From assembly GCF_900111745.1 (NCBI RefSeq), contig NZ_FOIJ01000016.1, positions 1 to 64,000 on the forward strand: DNA of 64,000 nucleotides, read 5' to 3'. Both the position numbers and the translations under genes were made by a program. This DNA comes from Stigmatella erecta (GTDB lineage: Bacteria > Myxococcota > Myxococcia > Myxococcales > Myxococcaceae). Shown here piece after piece: positions 36,608-44,460 of this stretch; position 1 is the stretch's first letter; each line of letters starts with the position of its first letter. Below the pieces are notes generated by a model that was given only the letters and a program-made list of their open reading frames with translations, ran no database searches and had not been told where the DNA came from.

Positions 36608-38248
36608 ATGTCCGCTGAGACTGTCGACGTAATCATCGTGGGGTGTGGCCCGGTGGGCGCCATCACCGCCAACTACCTGGGACAGGATGGAGTACGGACG
36701 CTCATCATCGACCGGGAGCTCCACGCCCATACCCAGCCCCGGGCCTTCTCGTGTGACGACGAGACGCAGCGCAACTTCCAGTCCGCGGGCATGGTGGACG
36801 AGCTGGCGGTGAGCCTCTACCACTGCCCCCGGATGGACTACATCGACGGGCAGCGCAACGTGCTCGCCTCGGCGGTGTTCAAGGGGCTGGACTTCGGACA
36901 CGGCCACACGGCGCTGGCCTTCTTCAGCCAGCCGCAGCTCGAGGGGGTGCTGCGCCAGGGCCTGCGCCGCTTTCCGCACGTGGAGCTGCGGATGGGGCAC
37001 GAGGTGGAGTCCTTCACCCAGGACGACGGCGGCGTCACCGTGCACATGACCGAGCGGCTCACGGGGCGCAAGCGCACCGTGCGCGCCCAGTACCTGCTGG
37101 GCTGCGATGGCTCGCACAGCAGCATCCGGGAGATGCTGCAGATTCCCATGAAGGGCACCTCCTACGGCGTGCCGTGGATCACCATCACCGCCACCACGCC
37201 CACGCCCGAGCCCATCTACACGTATTACGTGTGCGACCCGGAGCGGCCCGGCTTCGCCACGCGCGGCGCGCTGAATGAGATCCGCATGGACCTGCTGCTG
37301 CGCGGCAACGAGCGCACGGAGGTGGTGGAGAAGAAGGAGGTGGTCGAGCGCATCATCGGCGCGTTCATGGACACGAGCCGGGTGACCATCGTCCGGGCCG
37401 CGGTCTTCACCTTCCACAGCAAGGTGGCGCAGCGCTGGCGCGCCGGCCGCGTGTTTCTCCTGGGCGATGCGGCCCACCTGATGCCCCCCTTCCTGGGCCA
37501 GGGCATGTGCTCGGGCATCCGCGACGCGGTCAACCTCACCTGGAAGCTGGCGCTGGCGGTGAAGGGCGCCGCGGGCGACGCGCTGCTCGACACCTACGAG
37601 CGCGAGCGGCGCCCCCACGCGGTGAACATGATCAACGCCACGGTGAAGATGGGGCAGATCTTCCTGTCCCGCTCGAAGTTCGTGGCGGCCCTGCGCAACA
37701 AGGTCATGCAGTGGATCTGGCGCAACCCGAAGACGCGGCCCCTCTTGCGCGACTGGAAGGTGAAGCAGCCCATCGTGCTCACCCACGGCTTCATGGCGGG
37801 CGGCAAGCACAAGAAGGGCCTGTCCGCGGGCACCTACTTCCCCCAGCCCACGGTGGGGCTCGCGGGCGGCTCCCGGGCCGCGCTGGACACGCTGTTCAGC
37901 AACCGCTTCGCGGTGCTGTGCATGGCGGACGCGGCCGAGCCGGTGCGGCGCTCGGCCGAGGCCCTGGCGAGGGATCTCCACGGCGTCCTGCTGCGCGTGC
38001 TGCCCGCGGCCCGGGCCCACGAGGCCCGCAACGGGGACGTGGTGGACGAGGGCGGCCAGCTCTCCGCGTGGTTCTCGCTGCACCAGGCCGACACGGCGGT
38101 GGTCCGCCCGGACCGCTTCGTCTACGGCGCCTCGCTCGGCGGTGAAATCGATCAGTTGCGCGAGCAGATCCGGGAGTTCATCCAACCGCTGCCGTCCGAG
38201 CGCATCGAGGAGGCTCCCCTGCCCTCCCGCATGTCGTCCATCGCATGA
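36608..38248 (+). CDS. FAD-dependent aromatic monooxygenase (MhpA/PheA-like)
   Basis: ATG 36608 (MSAETVDVIIVGCGPVGAIT) is preferred over the GTG one codon upstream. The 546-residue protein shows the FAD GxGxxG (VIIVGCGPVGAITANYLG), the DG motif region (YLLGCDGSHSSIREML) and the GD motif (RVFLLGDAAHLMPPFLGQGM), with GIRDAVNLTWKLALAVKG after it. This is the PHBH-type class A flavin hydroxylase layout. The C-terminal thioredoxin-like domain (FAVLCMADAAEP, VVRPDRFVYGASLG) fits MhpA-type enzymes acting on phenolic substrates. The substrate here is unknown; a role in tailoring a metabolite is inferred from neighbours. Confidence 0.88.
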   Translation: MSAETVDVIIVGCGPVGAITANYLGQDGVRTLIIDRELHAHTQPRAFSCDDETQRNFQSAGMVDELAVSLYHCPRMDYIDGQRNVLASAVFKGLDFGHGHTALAFFSQPQLEGVLRQGLRRFPHVELRMGHEVESFTQDDGGVTVHMTERLTGRKRTVRAQYLLGCDGSHSSIREMLQIPMKGTSYGVPWITITATTPTPEPIYTYYVCDPERPGFATRGALNEIRMDLLLRGNERTEVVEKKEVVERIIGAFMDTSRVTIVRAAVFTFHSKVAQRWRAGRVFLLGDAAHLMPPFLGQGMCSGIRDAVNLTWKLALAVKGAAGDALLDTYERERRPHAVNMINATVKMGQIFLSRSKFVAALRNKVMQWIWRNPKTRPLLRDWKVKQPIVLTHGFMAGGKHKKGLSAGTYFPQPTVGLAGGSRAALDTLFSNRFAVLCMADAAEPVRRSAEALARDLHGVLLRVLPAARAHEARNGDVVDEGGQLSAWFSLHQADTAVVRPDRFVYGASLGGEIDQLREQIREFIQPLPSERIEEAPLPSRMSSIA

Positions 38249-38283
38249 GCCCCCGGGCCACGGCAGGGCGGAGGGAAGAGGCC

Positions 38284-38727
38284 ATGGGCACGGCATTCAA
38301 GGCGGCCCTCATCGACCGCGTCTTCTTCGCGCGATACGTCCGGCCCCCGGCCCGGGACGATGTCGCCCAGCTCGAAACCCAGCTCGCCGAGGCGCGCGAG
38401 CGCCTGGGGCAGCCACTGCTCTACGTGGCCTCCATCGTGGCAACGGTGAAGGTGCCCAACCTCGAGGAGCGCACCCACCTCAACCTGCTGCTGGCCACCG
38501 TGCGCAAGTACTCCGAGGTGGTGCACCTGATCATCGAGGGCTCGGAGCTCCAGAACAGCCTTCAGCGCGTCATCATCTCCGGCATGCTCATCGTCACCCG
38601 GACGTATGACGATGGGCTGGCGGTGCACAAGTCCATCACCGCCGCCACCAGTGACTTGTCCGAGCGGCTCCATCGCGACGCGGCGCCGCTCATCCAGGAG
38701 GCCCGCGAGCGGGGCCTCGTGCTCTGA
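38284..38727 (+). CDS. Small cytoplasmic protein, paralogue of the 35889-36329 product
   Basis: ATG 38284, 35 bp after the hydroxylase gene, gives MGTAFKAALIDRVFFARYVR, 147 residues. It shares GQPLLYVASIVATVKVPNLE and LIIEGSELQNSLQRVIISGM with the first copy, and ends RERGLVL where the other ends RDRGLVM. The close similarity along the whole length shows a duplication within the locus. The family is unassigned. It converges on the aldo/keto reductase gene with 4 bp between stops. Confidence 0.75.
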   Translation: MGTAFKAALIDRVFFARYVRPPARDDVAQLETQLAEARERLGQPLLYVASIVATVKVPNLEERTHLNLLLATVRKYSEVVHLIIEGSELQNSLQRVIISGMLIVTRTYDDGLAVHKSITAATSDLSERLHRDAAPLIQEARERGLVL

Positions 38728-38731
38728 GGCC

Positions 38732-39754
38732 TCAGGACGGGGGCTTGGGAGAGCGGTCCTCGCTCTGACGGGCCACCATCCAGCCCGGGTACTCGGCGGG
38801 CAGCGCGGAGGCGGTGTTCAGCGCGGTGAGCTGCCCGGCGGTCAGCTTCAGCTTGGGCGTTTCGAGGTTGTCCTCGAGCTGCTCGGGCGTCTTCGCGCCG
38901 ATGATGATCGACGTCACGTGGGGCTGGTGCAGCAGCCACGCCAGGGCCACGCGCGCCACGGACGTCTGGTGCTGCTGGGCGATGCCATCCATGACGTCGA
39001 CGACGGTGTAGGCGCGCTCCCGGTCCACGGGCGGGAAGTCGAAGGAGGCCCGCCGGGAGCCCTCAGGGCCTTGCTGCCCGCGGCGGTACTTGCCGCTCAG
39101 GAAGCCGCCGGCGAGCGGGCTCCACACCATGAGCCCCACCTGCTGGTCCTTCATGAGCGGCACCAGCTCACGCTCCAGGTCCCGCCCGGCGATGCTGTAG
39201 TAGGCCTGGAGCGACTCGAAGCGCGACAGCCCCCGGTGCTCGCTGATGCCCAGCGCCTTCATGAGCTGCCAGGCCGCCAGGTTGGAGGCCCCCAGGTAGC
39301 GCACCTTGCCCTGGCGCACGAGATCGTCGAGCGCGCGCAGCGTCTCATCCAGCGGCGTGACGGGATCGAAGCCGTGAATCTGGTACAGGTCGATGTAGTC
39401 CGTGCCCAGCCGCTTCAGGCTCGCGTCCACCGAGTCCAGGATGTGGCCGCGCGACAGGCCCAGCTGGTTGACGCCCGGGCCCACGCGCCCGCGCACCTTC
39501 GTGGCCAGGATGACGTCCTTGCGCCGCGCGCCCAGCGCCTTGCCGAGCAGCTGCTCGCTGACGCCGTTGGAGTAGATGTCCGCGGTGTCGAAGAAGTTGA
39601 TGCCCGACTCCAGGCAGCGGCCCACCAGCGTGTCGGCCTCCGCCTGGCCCGAGGTGCCAATCGCCTTCCAGATCCCCTCTCCTCCGAACGTCATCGCTCC
39701 GAAGCACAGCTCCGATACGTACAGGCCCGTGCGGCCCAGCAACCGGTAGTTCAT
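38732..39754 (-). CDS. Aldo/keto reductase
   Basis: ATG 39754 (MNYRLLGRTGLYVSELCFGA) is the family's usual start. The 340-residue protein has FFDTADIYSNGVSEQLLGKA with the catalytic Asp and Tyr, ATKVRGRVGPGVNQLGLSR with the Lys, and TDYIDLYQIHGFDPVTPLDE with the His. The substrate-pocket and NADP(H)-binding end is SIIIGAKTPEQLEDNLE. It reduces carbonyl compounds in the cytoplasm; the substrate is unknown. The reading frame continues upstream but is not protein-like. Confidence 0.93.
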   Translation of the reverse strand: MNYRLLGRTGLYVSELCFGAMTFGGEGIWKAIGTSGQAEADTLVGRCLESGINFFDTADIYSNGVSEQLLGKALGARRKDVILATKVRGRVGPGVNQLGLSRGHILDSVDASLKRLGTDYIDLYQIHGFDPVTPLDETLRALDDLVRQGKVRYLGASNLAAWQLMKALGISEHRGLSRFESLQAYYSIAGRDLERELVPLMKDQQVGLMVWSPLAGGFLSGKYRRGQQGPEGSRRASFDFPPVDRERAYTVVDVMDGIAQQHQTSVARVALAWLLHQPHVTSIIIGAKTPEQLEDNLETPKLKLTAGQLTALNTASALPAEYPGWMVARQSEDRSPKPPS

Positions 39755-39836
39755 GTGGCGCCTCCCAGTCCGTGGTGACAAACGGCACCGATGTAACGCG
39801 CGCGCTTCCTCCACCGCATGGCCATATGCTGCGGAC

Positions 39837-40553
39837 GTGCGTTTCCTGGGTTGGGATTTGAGCGATCCGTTCGCCCGCTGCCCGAGGCCCGTGGACGTGG
39901 CGGTGCTGGAGGCCACGGGCCCGGTGCGCTTCGAGGCGTGGCCCTGGCCCCCGGTGGATTCGCGGGGCGGGCTCGGCCCGGAGGCGCTGGCCTCTGCCTT
40001 CCCCGTGGGGCCGGAGGATCTCGCCGTGGTGGATGGCCCACAGGCCCTGGCCCTGCCCGGCGCCCGGGTGCGCGAGGCCGAGCGGCTCCTGCGGGCGCCC
40101 GGGAGGACGCCAGACGTGCTTCCCCTGCCCGGCGGCCCCTTCCAGGGCTTCGTGCGGGGCAGCGTGCTGCTCTTCGCGGCGCTGCGCGGGGGACAGGGGG
40201 CAGCGCCCCTGCTGGACGTCGACACGCCCGAGCCCGGACAGGCCCGGCTGTTCGAGGCGTTTCCCGGGGCCACCTGGCGCCGGATGGCTGTGGAGAAGTT
40301 GGGGAGAAAAGGCTCCCCCGGCGGACGGGCCCAGCGCCAGGCCTTGCTCGAGGCCGAAGGGCTGCGCTTTGCCCCCGGCGCGCGGCCCACGCACGATCAA
40401 CTCGACGCGGCGCTGTGCGCCTGGCTGGGCCGGCTCACCCGGACGGCCCCGGAGCGCCTCCACGCCGTGGGCACGCCCCTGTGGGTGGATGAGGCGGGGG
40501 CCCTCCGGGAGGGCCGCATCCTCGATCTGCGGGAGCCCTCCCTCAGCCGGTGA
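39837..40553 (+). CDS. DUF429 family protein (predicted RNase H-like)
   Basis: GTG 39837 gives VRFLGWDLSDPFARCPRPVD, 238 residues. The start matches the D-x-S first strand of DUF429; the Asp in FLGWDLS and Asp in DLAVVDGPQALALP are placed like RNase H-fold metal ligands. HDQLDAALCAWLGRL near the C-terminus is the usual HD-x-x-D/E-A helix of the family. Function is unknown. Its end overlaps the convergent acetyltransferase by 11 bp. Confidence 0.75.
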   Translation: MRFLGWDLSDPFARCPRPVDVAVLEATGPVRFEAWPWPPVDSRGGLGPEALASAFPVGPEDLAVVDGPQALALPGARVREAERLLRAPGRTPDVLPLPGGPFQGFVRGSVLLFAALRGGQGAAPLLDVDTPEPGQARLFEAFPGATWRRMAVEKLGRKGSPGGRAQRQALLEAEGLRFAPGARPTHDQLDAALCAWLGRLTRTAPERLHAVGTPLWVDEAGALREGRILDLREPSLSR

Positions 40554-41073
40554 CGTGCTCGAAGACGAGCTCCTCCCCGTCCACCTCGTCCCACCGGGAG
40601 CCCGTCCGCGTGAACCCGAGCTTGCGCACCATCGCCAGGGAGGGGGCGTTGCCGGGGCTCACCGAGGCCACGAAGTGGCGGATGCCGTGCTCCCGCTGGG
40701 CCCAGGCCATCACCGCGCGCACCGTCTCCCACGCGTAGCCCTGGCGGCGGTGTTCCGGAAACACCTCGTAGCCCAGCTCCACGGCCCCCCGCTCATCCGG
40801 GGCCCCGTGAAAGTTCACATATCCCACCATGAGGCGCCCGGCCCCGGGCCGCACCAGGGCGCGCAGCAGCCAGGGCTGGAGCGAGGCGTCCCCCTCCAGG
40901 TCCTCCAGGCGCATGCGCAGCAGGGGCGCATGCGTTCCCGGCCACTCCCGGGGGAGCTCAAAGCCTCCGAGCTGCTCCGCCCGGGCCCGCTCCCCGGCGA
41001 GGGAGGCGGCCAGGAAGTCCTTCGACAGGGAGACCAACTCCAACCGCTCGGTGGTGAGAACCGGAACCTGCAT
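40543..41073 (-). CDS. GNAT acetyltransferase, RimJ/RimL type
   Basis: The 176-residue product opens MQVPVLTTERLELVSLSKDF. It has AVELGYEVFPEHRRQGYAWE (the acetyl-CoA motif A, RRQGYA) and VASVSPGNAPSLAMVRKLGF with TRTGSRWDEVDGEELVFEH, the usual ending of this type. It probably acetylates an amino-terminal or amino-acid substrate. The 3' end overlaps the DUF429 gene by 11 bp. Confidence 0.9.
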   Translation of the reverse strand: MQVPVLTTERLELVSLSKDFLAASLAGERARAEQLGGFELPREWPGTHAPLLRMRLEDLEGDASLQPWLLRALVRPGAGRLMVGYVNFHGAPDERGAVELGYEVFPEHRRQGYAWETVRAVMAWAQREHGIRHFVASVSPGNAPSLAMVRKLGFTRTGSRWDEVDGEELVFEHVTG

Positions 41074-41094
41074 GGCCCCCAGGATAGCCGGGTC

Positions 41095-43281
41095 TCACGG
41101 CGCCCCGTTCACCGGCAGTTCGTGGTGTCCGTGGCCCGGCCCCCCGAAGGTGCCCGGCCAGGGGGCCGCCGTGGGCCGCAGGCCCTTGAGCGGGAAGCGC
41201 TGGAAGCGGGCCCGGCTGTAGGCGAACGGCGGATCGCACTGCCCGCACTCGCTCGAGCCATCCATCAGCACCAGGCGCTCCGGCCCCAGCTCGAAGAGCT
41301 GCTGCACCGAGAGCGGCTCATAGGACAGCGGGCACTGGAAGGCCTCCGAGCCATCCCGCGTCCGCACCCCCACGAGCGTGGGCGTGGTGCCCTCCGAGGC
41401 GAAGCCCAGCGCCAGCGTCTCCGGGCCCTGGGAGCCCCACGGCAGCGTGTCCGCCAGCCGCAGCTCCTTCGAGGTGAAGCGCTGCCCGGCGGGCAGGGTG
41501 TACGTCCACAGGGTATCCAGCCCCGGCACCGCGTAGCCCTTCAGCTCGGAGGCGGCCGCCTCGCCCCCCTCGGGGTTCACGGTGGTGCCCGCGGGGCTGG
41601 GCACCAGCACGTCCCGCGTGGCCACCGCCCGGCCCAGCTCCGCCACCGGGCCCAGCTCCGTGCCGTCCAGCGTGCGCAGCGGCGTGGTGGCGTACTCGGG
41701 CAGGAGCAGCCCGCGCACCGTGCCCAGCTCGCCGCCCGCCATGGGCAGCATCCGCCGCCAGCGCTCCACGCCATCCGCCGAGTAGGCCAGGAGCAGCGTG
41801 GGCGCGCCCGCCTGCAGGGGCGCCCCCGGGTTCACCGTCGGCGAGAAGGCCACGAAGAGATCCCCCTCCGTGTTGGACGCCAGGCCGAAGGGGTGGGGGT
41901 GGTTGCACACGGACAGCAGCGGATCCTCCAGCAGCTTGCCCGAGACGAGGCCGCCCTTCGCGTCCAGCACCACCAGGAAGTACACCCGGCACTGCGTGCC
42001 CTCCTCCGCGTTCGCCGGGTACGCTTCGAAGAGCGCCGCCAGCCGGTCCGGCGCCATCACCGCCAGCCGGGCCATGAACATCGTCGTCGCCTGGGCCGCC
42101 AGGTCCGGCCGCGCCGCCGTCAGGGTGAAGGTCCACCGGGGCACGCCCGTGTTCCGGTCCAGCAGGGACACCGTGCCCTGCTGCGGGAAGTCCATGCACA
42201 GCAGCCGCTCGTTCCACAGCATGCAGCGCCGGCCCGTGCCCTGCGCGCTCACCGGAAACTCCCCCGTCGCATCCAGCAGCGGGCTGGAGAAGAAGCCCGA
42301 CAGCGTCACGCTCCCATCCGGCCACACCATGATGTCGTGCAGATCCCGGCTCCGCTCGGCCGCGTCGTACGTCCAGTCCGGCTCCAGCGCGAGCGCGGCG
42401 GGCCGCGCGCACACGGGGCCCTGGCAGCGGCCCTCCTCCTGGCACGGCGTGCTGGGCGCGCAGACGAAGCCGTCCGGCAAGTCGCGCACCACGCACGCCC
42501 CATCCACGCACACGTCCGCCACGTCACACCCGCGCCGGGCCCCGCAGAAGGTGCCGTCCACCGCCCGGGCCAGCCCGCAGCCCGTGGCCGGATCGCACAC
42601 GCCCACCTGGCACTTCCCGTCCCCGGGGCAGGGCGGCGCGAGCACGGCGGTGCACCCATCCAGCGGGTTGCACACATCGGTGGTGCAGGCGTTGCCGTCG
42701 TCACACACCCGCTCCTGGCCCTGGCACTGGCCCCCCAGGCAGCGGGCGTTCAGCACGCACTCGTTGCCCGGATCGCACTGCGTCCCGTCGCCCAGGGCCT
42801 CCGCCACGCACCGCTCCGTGGCCACATCGAAGGTGGCGCGGAAGCACGTCCCCGGCGAGGGGCACTCGGGCACGGGCCGGGCCTCGCCCGACAGCACCAG
42901 CGACACCGTGCCGCCCTCCGGCGAGGTGCCCACGAGCGTGGCGGTATAGGTGCCCACCGCCCCGGGCGCGAAGCGGATCCGGACGGGGGCCTCGCCCGCG
43001 GCCAGCCGCTCCGGCAGGCCCTCCACGGAGAAGGGCGCCTCCACCCGTGTCCACGTCACGCGCAGGGGCGAGCGGCCCGCGTTGAGCACCCGCACCGTCT
43101 CCTCGCGCGTCTGCCCAGGGTAGGTGGGGGGGAACGTCACCGCCGCGGCGGACAGCCGCAGCCGGCCCGAGGCCCCCACCAGCGGGGGGTTGTCCCGGCA
43201 GCCTCCGCCCACCAGGGCCGCCAGCAGCCCCATGAGGAGCAGCGCCTGGCCTGCCCCGCCCTGCATCGTCCTGCGTCCCAT
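41095..43281 (-). CDS. Large Cys-rich lipoprotein with Ig-like, disulfide-repeat and propeller-like parts
   Basis: The lipoprotein signal is near residue 28 (LLAALVGGGC). Residues ~40-140 form an Ig-like 'choice-of-anchor' domain (RLRLSAAAVTFPPTYPGQTR, RFAPGAVGTYTATLVGTSP). Residues ~150-300 contain ~20 Cys in EGF-like or Dictyostelium-type repeats (CDDGNACTTDVCNPLDGC, CPGDGKCQVGVCDPATGC). The C-terminal ~400 residues look like a beta-propeller with WDG-type turns (LLDRNTGVPRWTFTLTAARP). The 728-residue protein is probably on the cell surface. Myxobacteria encode many such proteins; the role is unknown. Confidence 0.85.
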   Translation of the reverse strand: MGRRTMQGGAGQALLLMGLLAALVGGGCRDNPPLVGASGRLRLSAAAVTFPPTYPGQTREETVRVLNAGRSPLRVTWTRVEAPFSVEGLPERLAAGEAPVRIRFAPGAVGTYTATLVGTSPEGGTVSLVLSGEARPVPECPSPGTCFRATFDVATERCVAEALGDGTQCDPGNECVLNARCLGGQCQGQERVCDDGNACTTDVCNPLDGCTAVLAPPCPGDGKCQVGVCDPATGCGLARAVDGTFCGARRGCDVADVCVDGACVVRDLPDGFVCAPSTPCQEEGRCQGPVCARPAALALEPDWTYDAAERSRDLHDIMVWPDGSVTLSGFFSSPLLDATGEFPVSAQGTGRRCMLWNERLLCMDFPQQGTVSLLDRNTGVPRWTFTLTAARPDLAAQATTMFMARLAVMAPDRLAALFEAYPANAEEGTQCRVYFLVVLDAKGGLVSGKLLEDPLLSVCNHPHPFGLASNTEGDLFVAFSPTVNPGAPLQAGAPTLLLAYSADGVERWRRMLPMAGGELGTVRGLLLPEYATTPLRTLDGTELGPVAELGRAVATRDVLVPSPAGTTVNPEGGEAAASELKGYAVPGLDTLWTYTLPAGQRFTSKELRLADTLPWGSQGPETLALGFASEGTTPTLVGVRTRDGSEAFQCPLSYEPLSVQQLFELGPERLVLMDGSSECGQCDPPFAYSRARFQRFPLKGLRPTAAPWPGTFGGPGHGHHELPVNGAP

Positions 43282-43535
43282 CCATGAACCTCGTCCGCTG
43301 GCCTATAGCCCCCGGCCGCCCCGCGTGCGAGGCAGCACCGGGGGCCCCGGGCGTGCATGCCTGTTGTCCAGCCACCGGTCCCCGCCCTGGGACTGTTGCC
43401 GGGGTATTTCCCTTCGGTCCCGTACGAAGTCCTGCCTCGGACTGTCATTTCTACCGGCGCCCGACCCACACATCCGCCAAGTGCCTGGAATCCTTGAAGC
43501 CGGGGAAGGTACGTTTCTAGCAACAGTGCGCAGCC

Positions 43536-43841
43536 ATGGACAGTGTCGACTCCATTGATTCGCTTGGCTTCGAGCCCCGGCCGCGCGCCTTCACCGTGCT
43601 GATTCCGCGGGCCCTGCAGCCCTTCGTGGACCGGTTGCCCCCGGAGACGCGCCAGTACGTGATGGCGGAGCTGTTCCGCCTGGCGGCGCAGAGCAGCTGC
43701 CGCATCTCCGGCGACAACGGCAGCTTCACCTCGGCGCTCAACCTGGAGGTGGCCGACTGCCTGGTGCGCGTGGAGATGGACGTCGCGCGCTCGCGGCTGA
43801 TGCTCACCCAGCTCGTCTGGCAGAAGAAATTCCGGTCCTGA
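43536..43841 (+). CDS. Unknown 101-residue protein
   Basis: ATG 43536 gives MDSVDSIDSLGFEPRPRAFT, without a signal peptide. It has LPPETRQYVMAELFRLAAQS and a predicted helix-strand-helix pattern. Codon use is G/C-biased like the neighbours, so it is probably real. It is followed 16 bp later by another small gene on the same strand; the two may form an operon. No family is recognised. Confidence 0.6.
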   Translation: MDSVDSIDSLGFEPRPRAFTVLIPRALQPFVDRLPPETRQYVMAELFRLAAQSSCRISGDNGSFTSALNLEVADCLVRVEMDVARSRLMLTQLVWQKKFRS

Positions 43842-43857
43842 CCGGTTCTTCGCCGTA

Positions 43858-44184
43858 GTGCCGTTCCAACCCTCTCTCGAACGAATCATGCAGCGAGCCG
43901 CCGGCTACACCGAATCCGGAAGACTGACCCAGCTCATCGAGCAGCTCCGGGAGCGGCTGGGGGCGGGCAGCTTGCTACAGGTCGATTTCACCCAGGAGCT
44001 GGAGGCGGTGCTCGCCCGGCTCTTGATGCGCAACCAGCGGCTCCGGGTGCTGCAGCGGATGACGCGCAACTGCGTCTCCCTGGAGAGCGCCGCCGCGATC
44101 CGCACCGTCATCGAGCAGCTCGACGAGCAACTGCTCCAGGAGCTGCCCCCCTTGCTGGAGCGCCTGGAGCAGCAGCACGCCTGA
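43858..44184 (+). CDS. Unknown helical protein
   Basis: GTG 43858 or, more conservatively, ATG 43888 (MQRAAGYTESGRLTQLIEQL). The product is almost entirely amphipathic helix (VLARLLMRNQRLRVLQRMTR, IEQLDEQLLQELPPLLERLE), perhaps a coiled coil or helical bundle. No domain is recognised. It is probably co-transcribed with the upstream small gene. Confidence 0.55.
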   Translation: MPFQPSLERIMQRAAGYTESGRLTQLIEQLRERLGAGSLLQVDFTQELEAVLARLLMRNQRLRVLQRMTRNCVSLESAAAIRTVIEQLDEQLLQELPPLLERLEQQHA

Positions 44185-44244
44185 GCGCCCTGCTTCCTCT
44201 ACGAGAAGGTAATAGAAGAGAGGATCTAAGTAGTAGCGACAGTA

Positions 44245-44279
44245 GGCGGCTCAGACTTGGGGAAAAGTCTGTAAGCGCC
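44245..44279 (+). terminator. Stem-loop after the small-gene pair
   Basis: CAGACTT (44252-44258) and AAGTCTG (44265-44271) are a perfect 7-bp stem with loop GGGGAA. An outer GGCG (44245-44248) can pair with CGCC (44276-44279). No T run follows, so it is a weak terminator candidate or part of a leader for the kinase gene 180 bp downstream. Confidence 0.4.
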
Positions 44280-44340
44280 CGAAGGGACTGAAGAATCTCG
44301 GAAATGCTACATGTGGGCAAGTGGGCGGTTTCCCCCGGGC

Positions 44341-44409
44341 ATCCACAGCCCCCCCCGTTGCCCCGGGGTTTTCCACAGGCATCCCCGTCTCCTCCACAGG
44401 CCATCCACA
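44341..44409 (+). promoter_or_regulatory. Four same-strand DnaA-box-like repeats (TCCACA cores)
   Basis: The core TCCACA occurs at 44342-44347, 44372-44377, 44393-44398 and 44404-44409, always in the same orientation. The second is TTTTCCACA, one mismatch from the DnaA box TTATCCACA; the others are CATCCACA or CTCCACA. The distances (30, 21 and 11 bp) are close to multiples of one helical turn, so all could lie on one face. They end 51 bp before the kinase start and may bind DnaA or another regulator. There is no dnaA, dnaN or gidA nearby to support an origin. Confidence 0.45.
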
Positions 44410-44460
44410 GGTATTCTGGGGGACAAGGCCCCAGCGGAAGACAGGGCTGTAGGAAAGTCC

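Noticed and set aside
39753-39836. Longer N-terminus for the DUF429 protein
   Set aside because: The additional codons overlap the divergent aldo/keto reductase promoter and are not protein-like; GTG 39837 starts exactly at the first family strand.
44185-44460. Origin of replication because of DnaA-box-like repeats
   Set aside because: No dnaA, dnaN, gidA, parAB or rpmH nearby and no clear A/T-rich unwinding region. A regulatory cluster is more likely.
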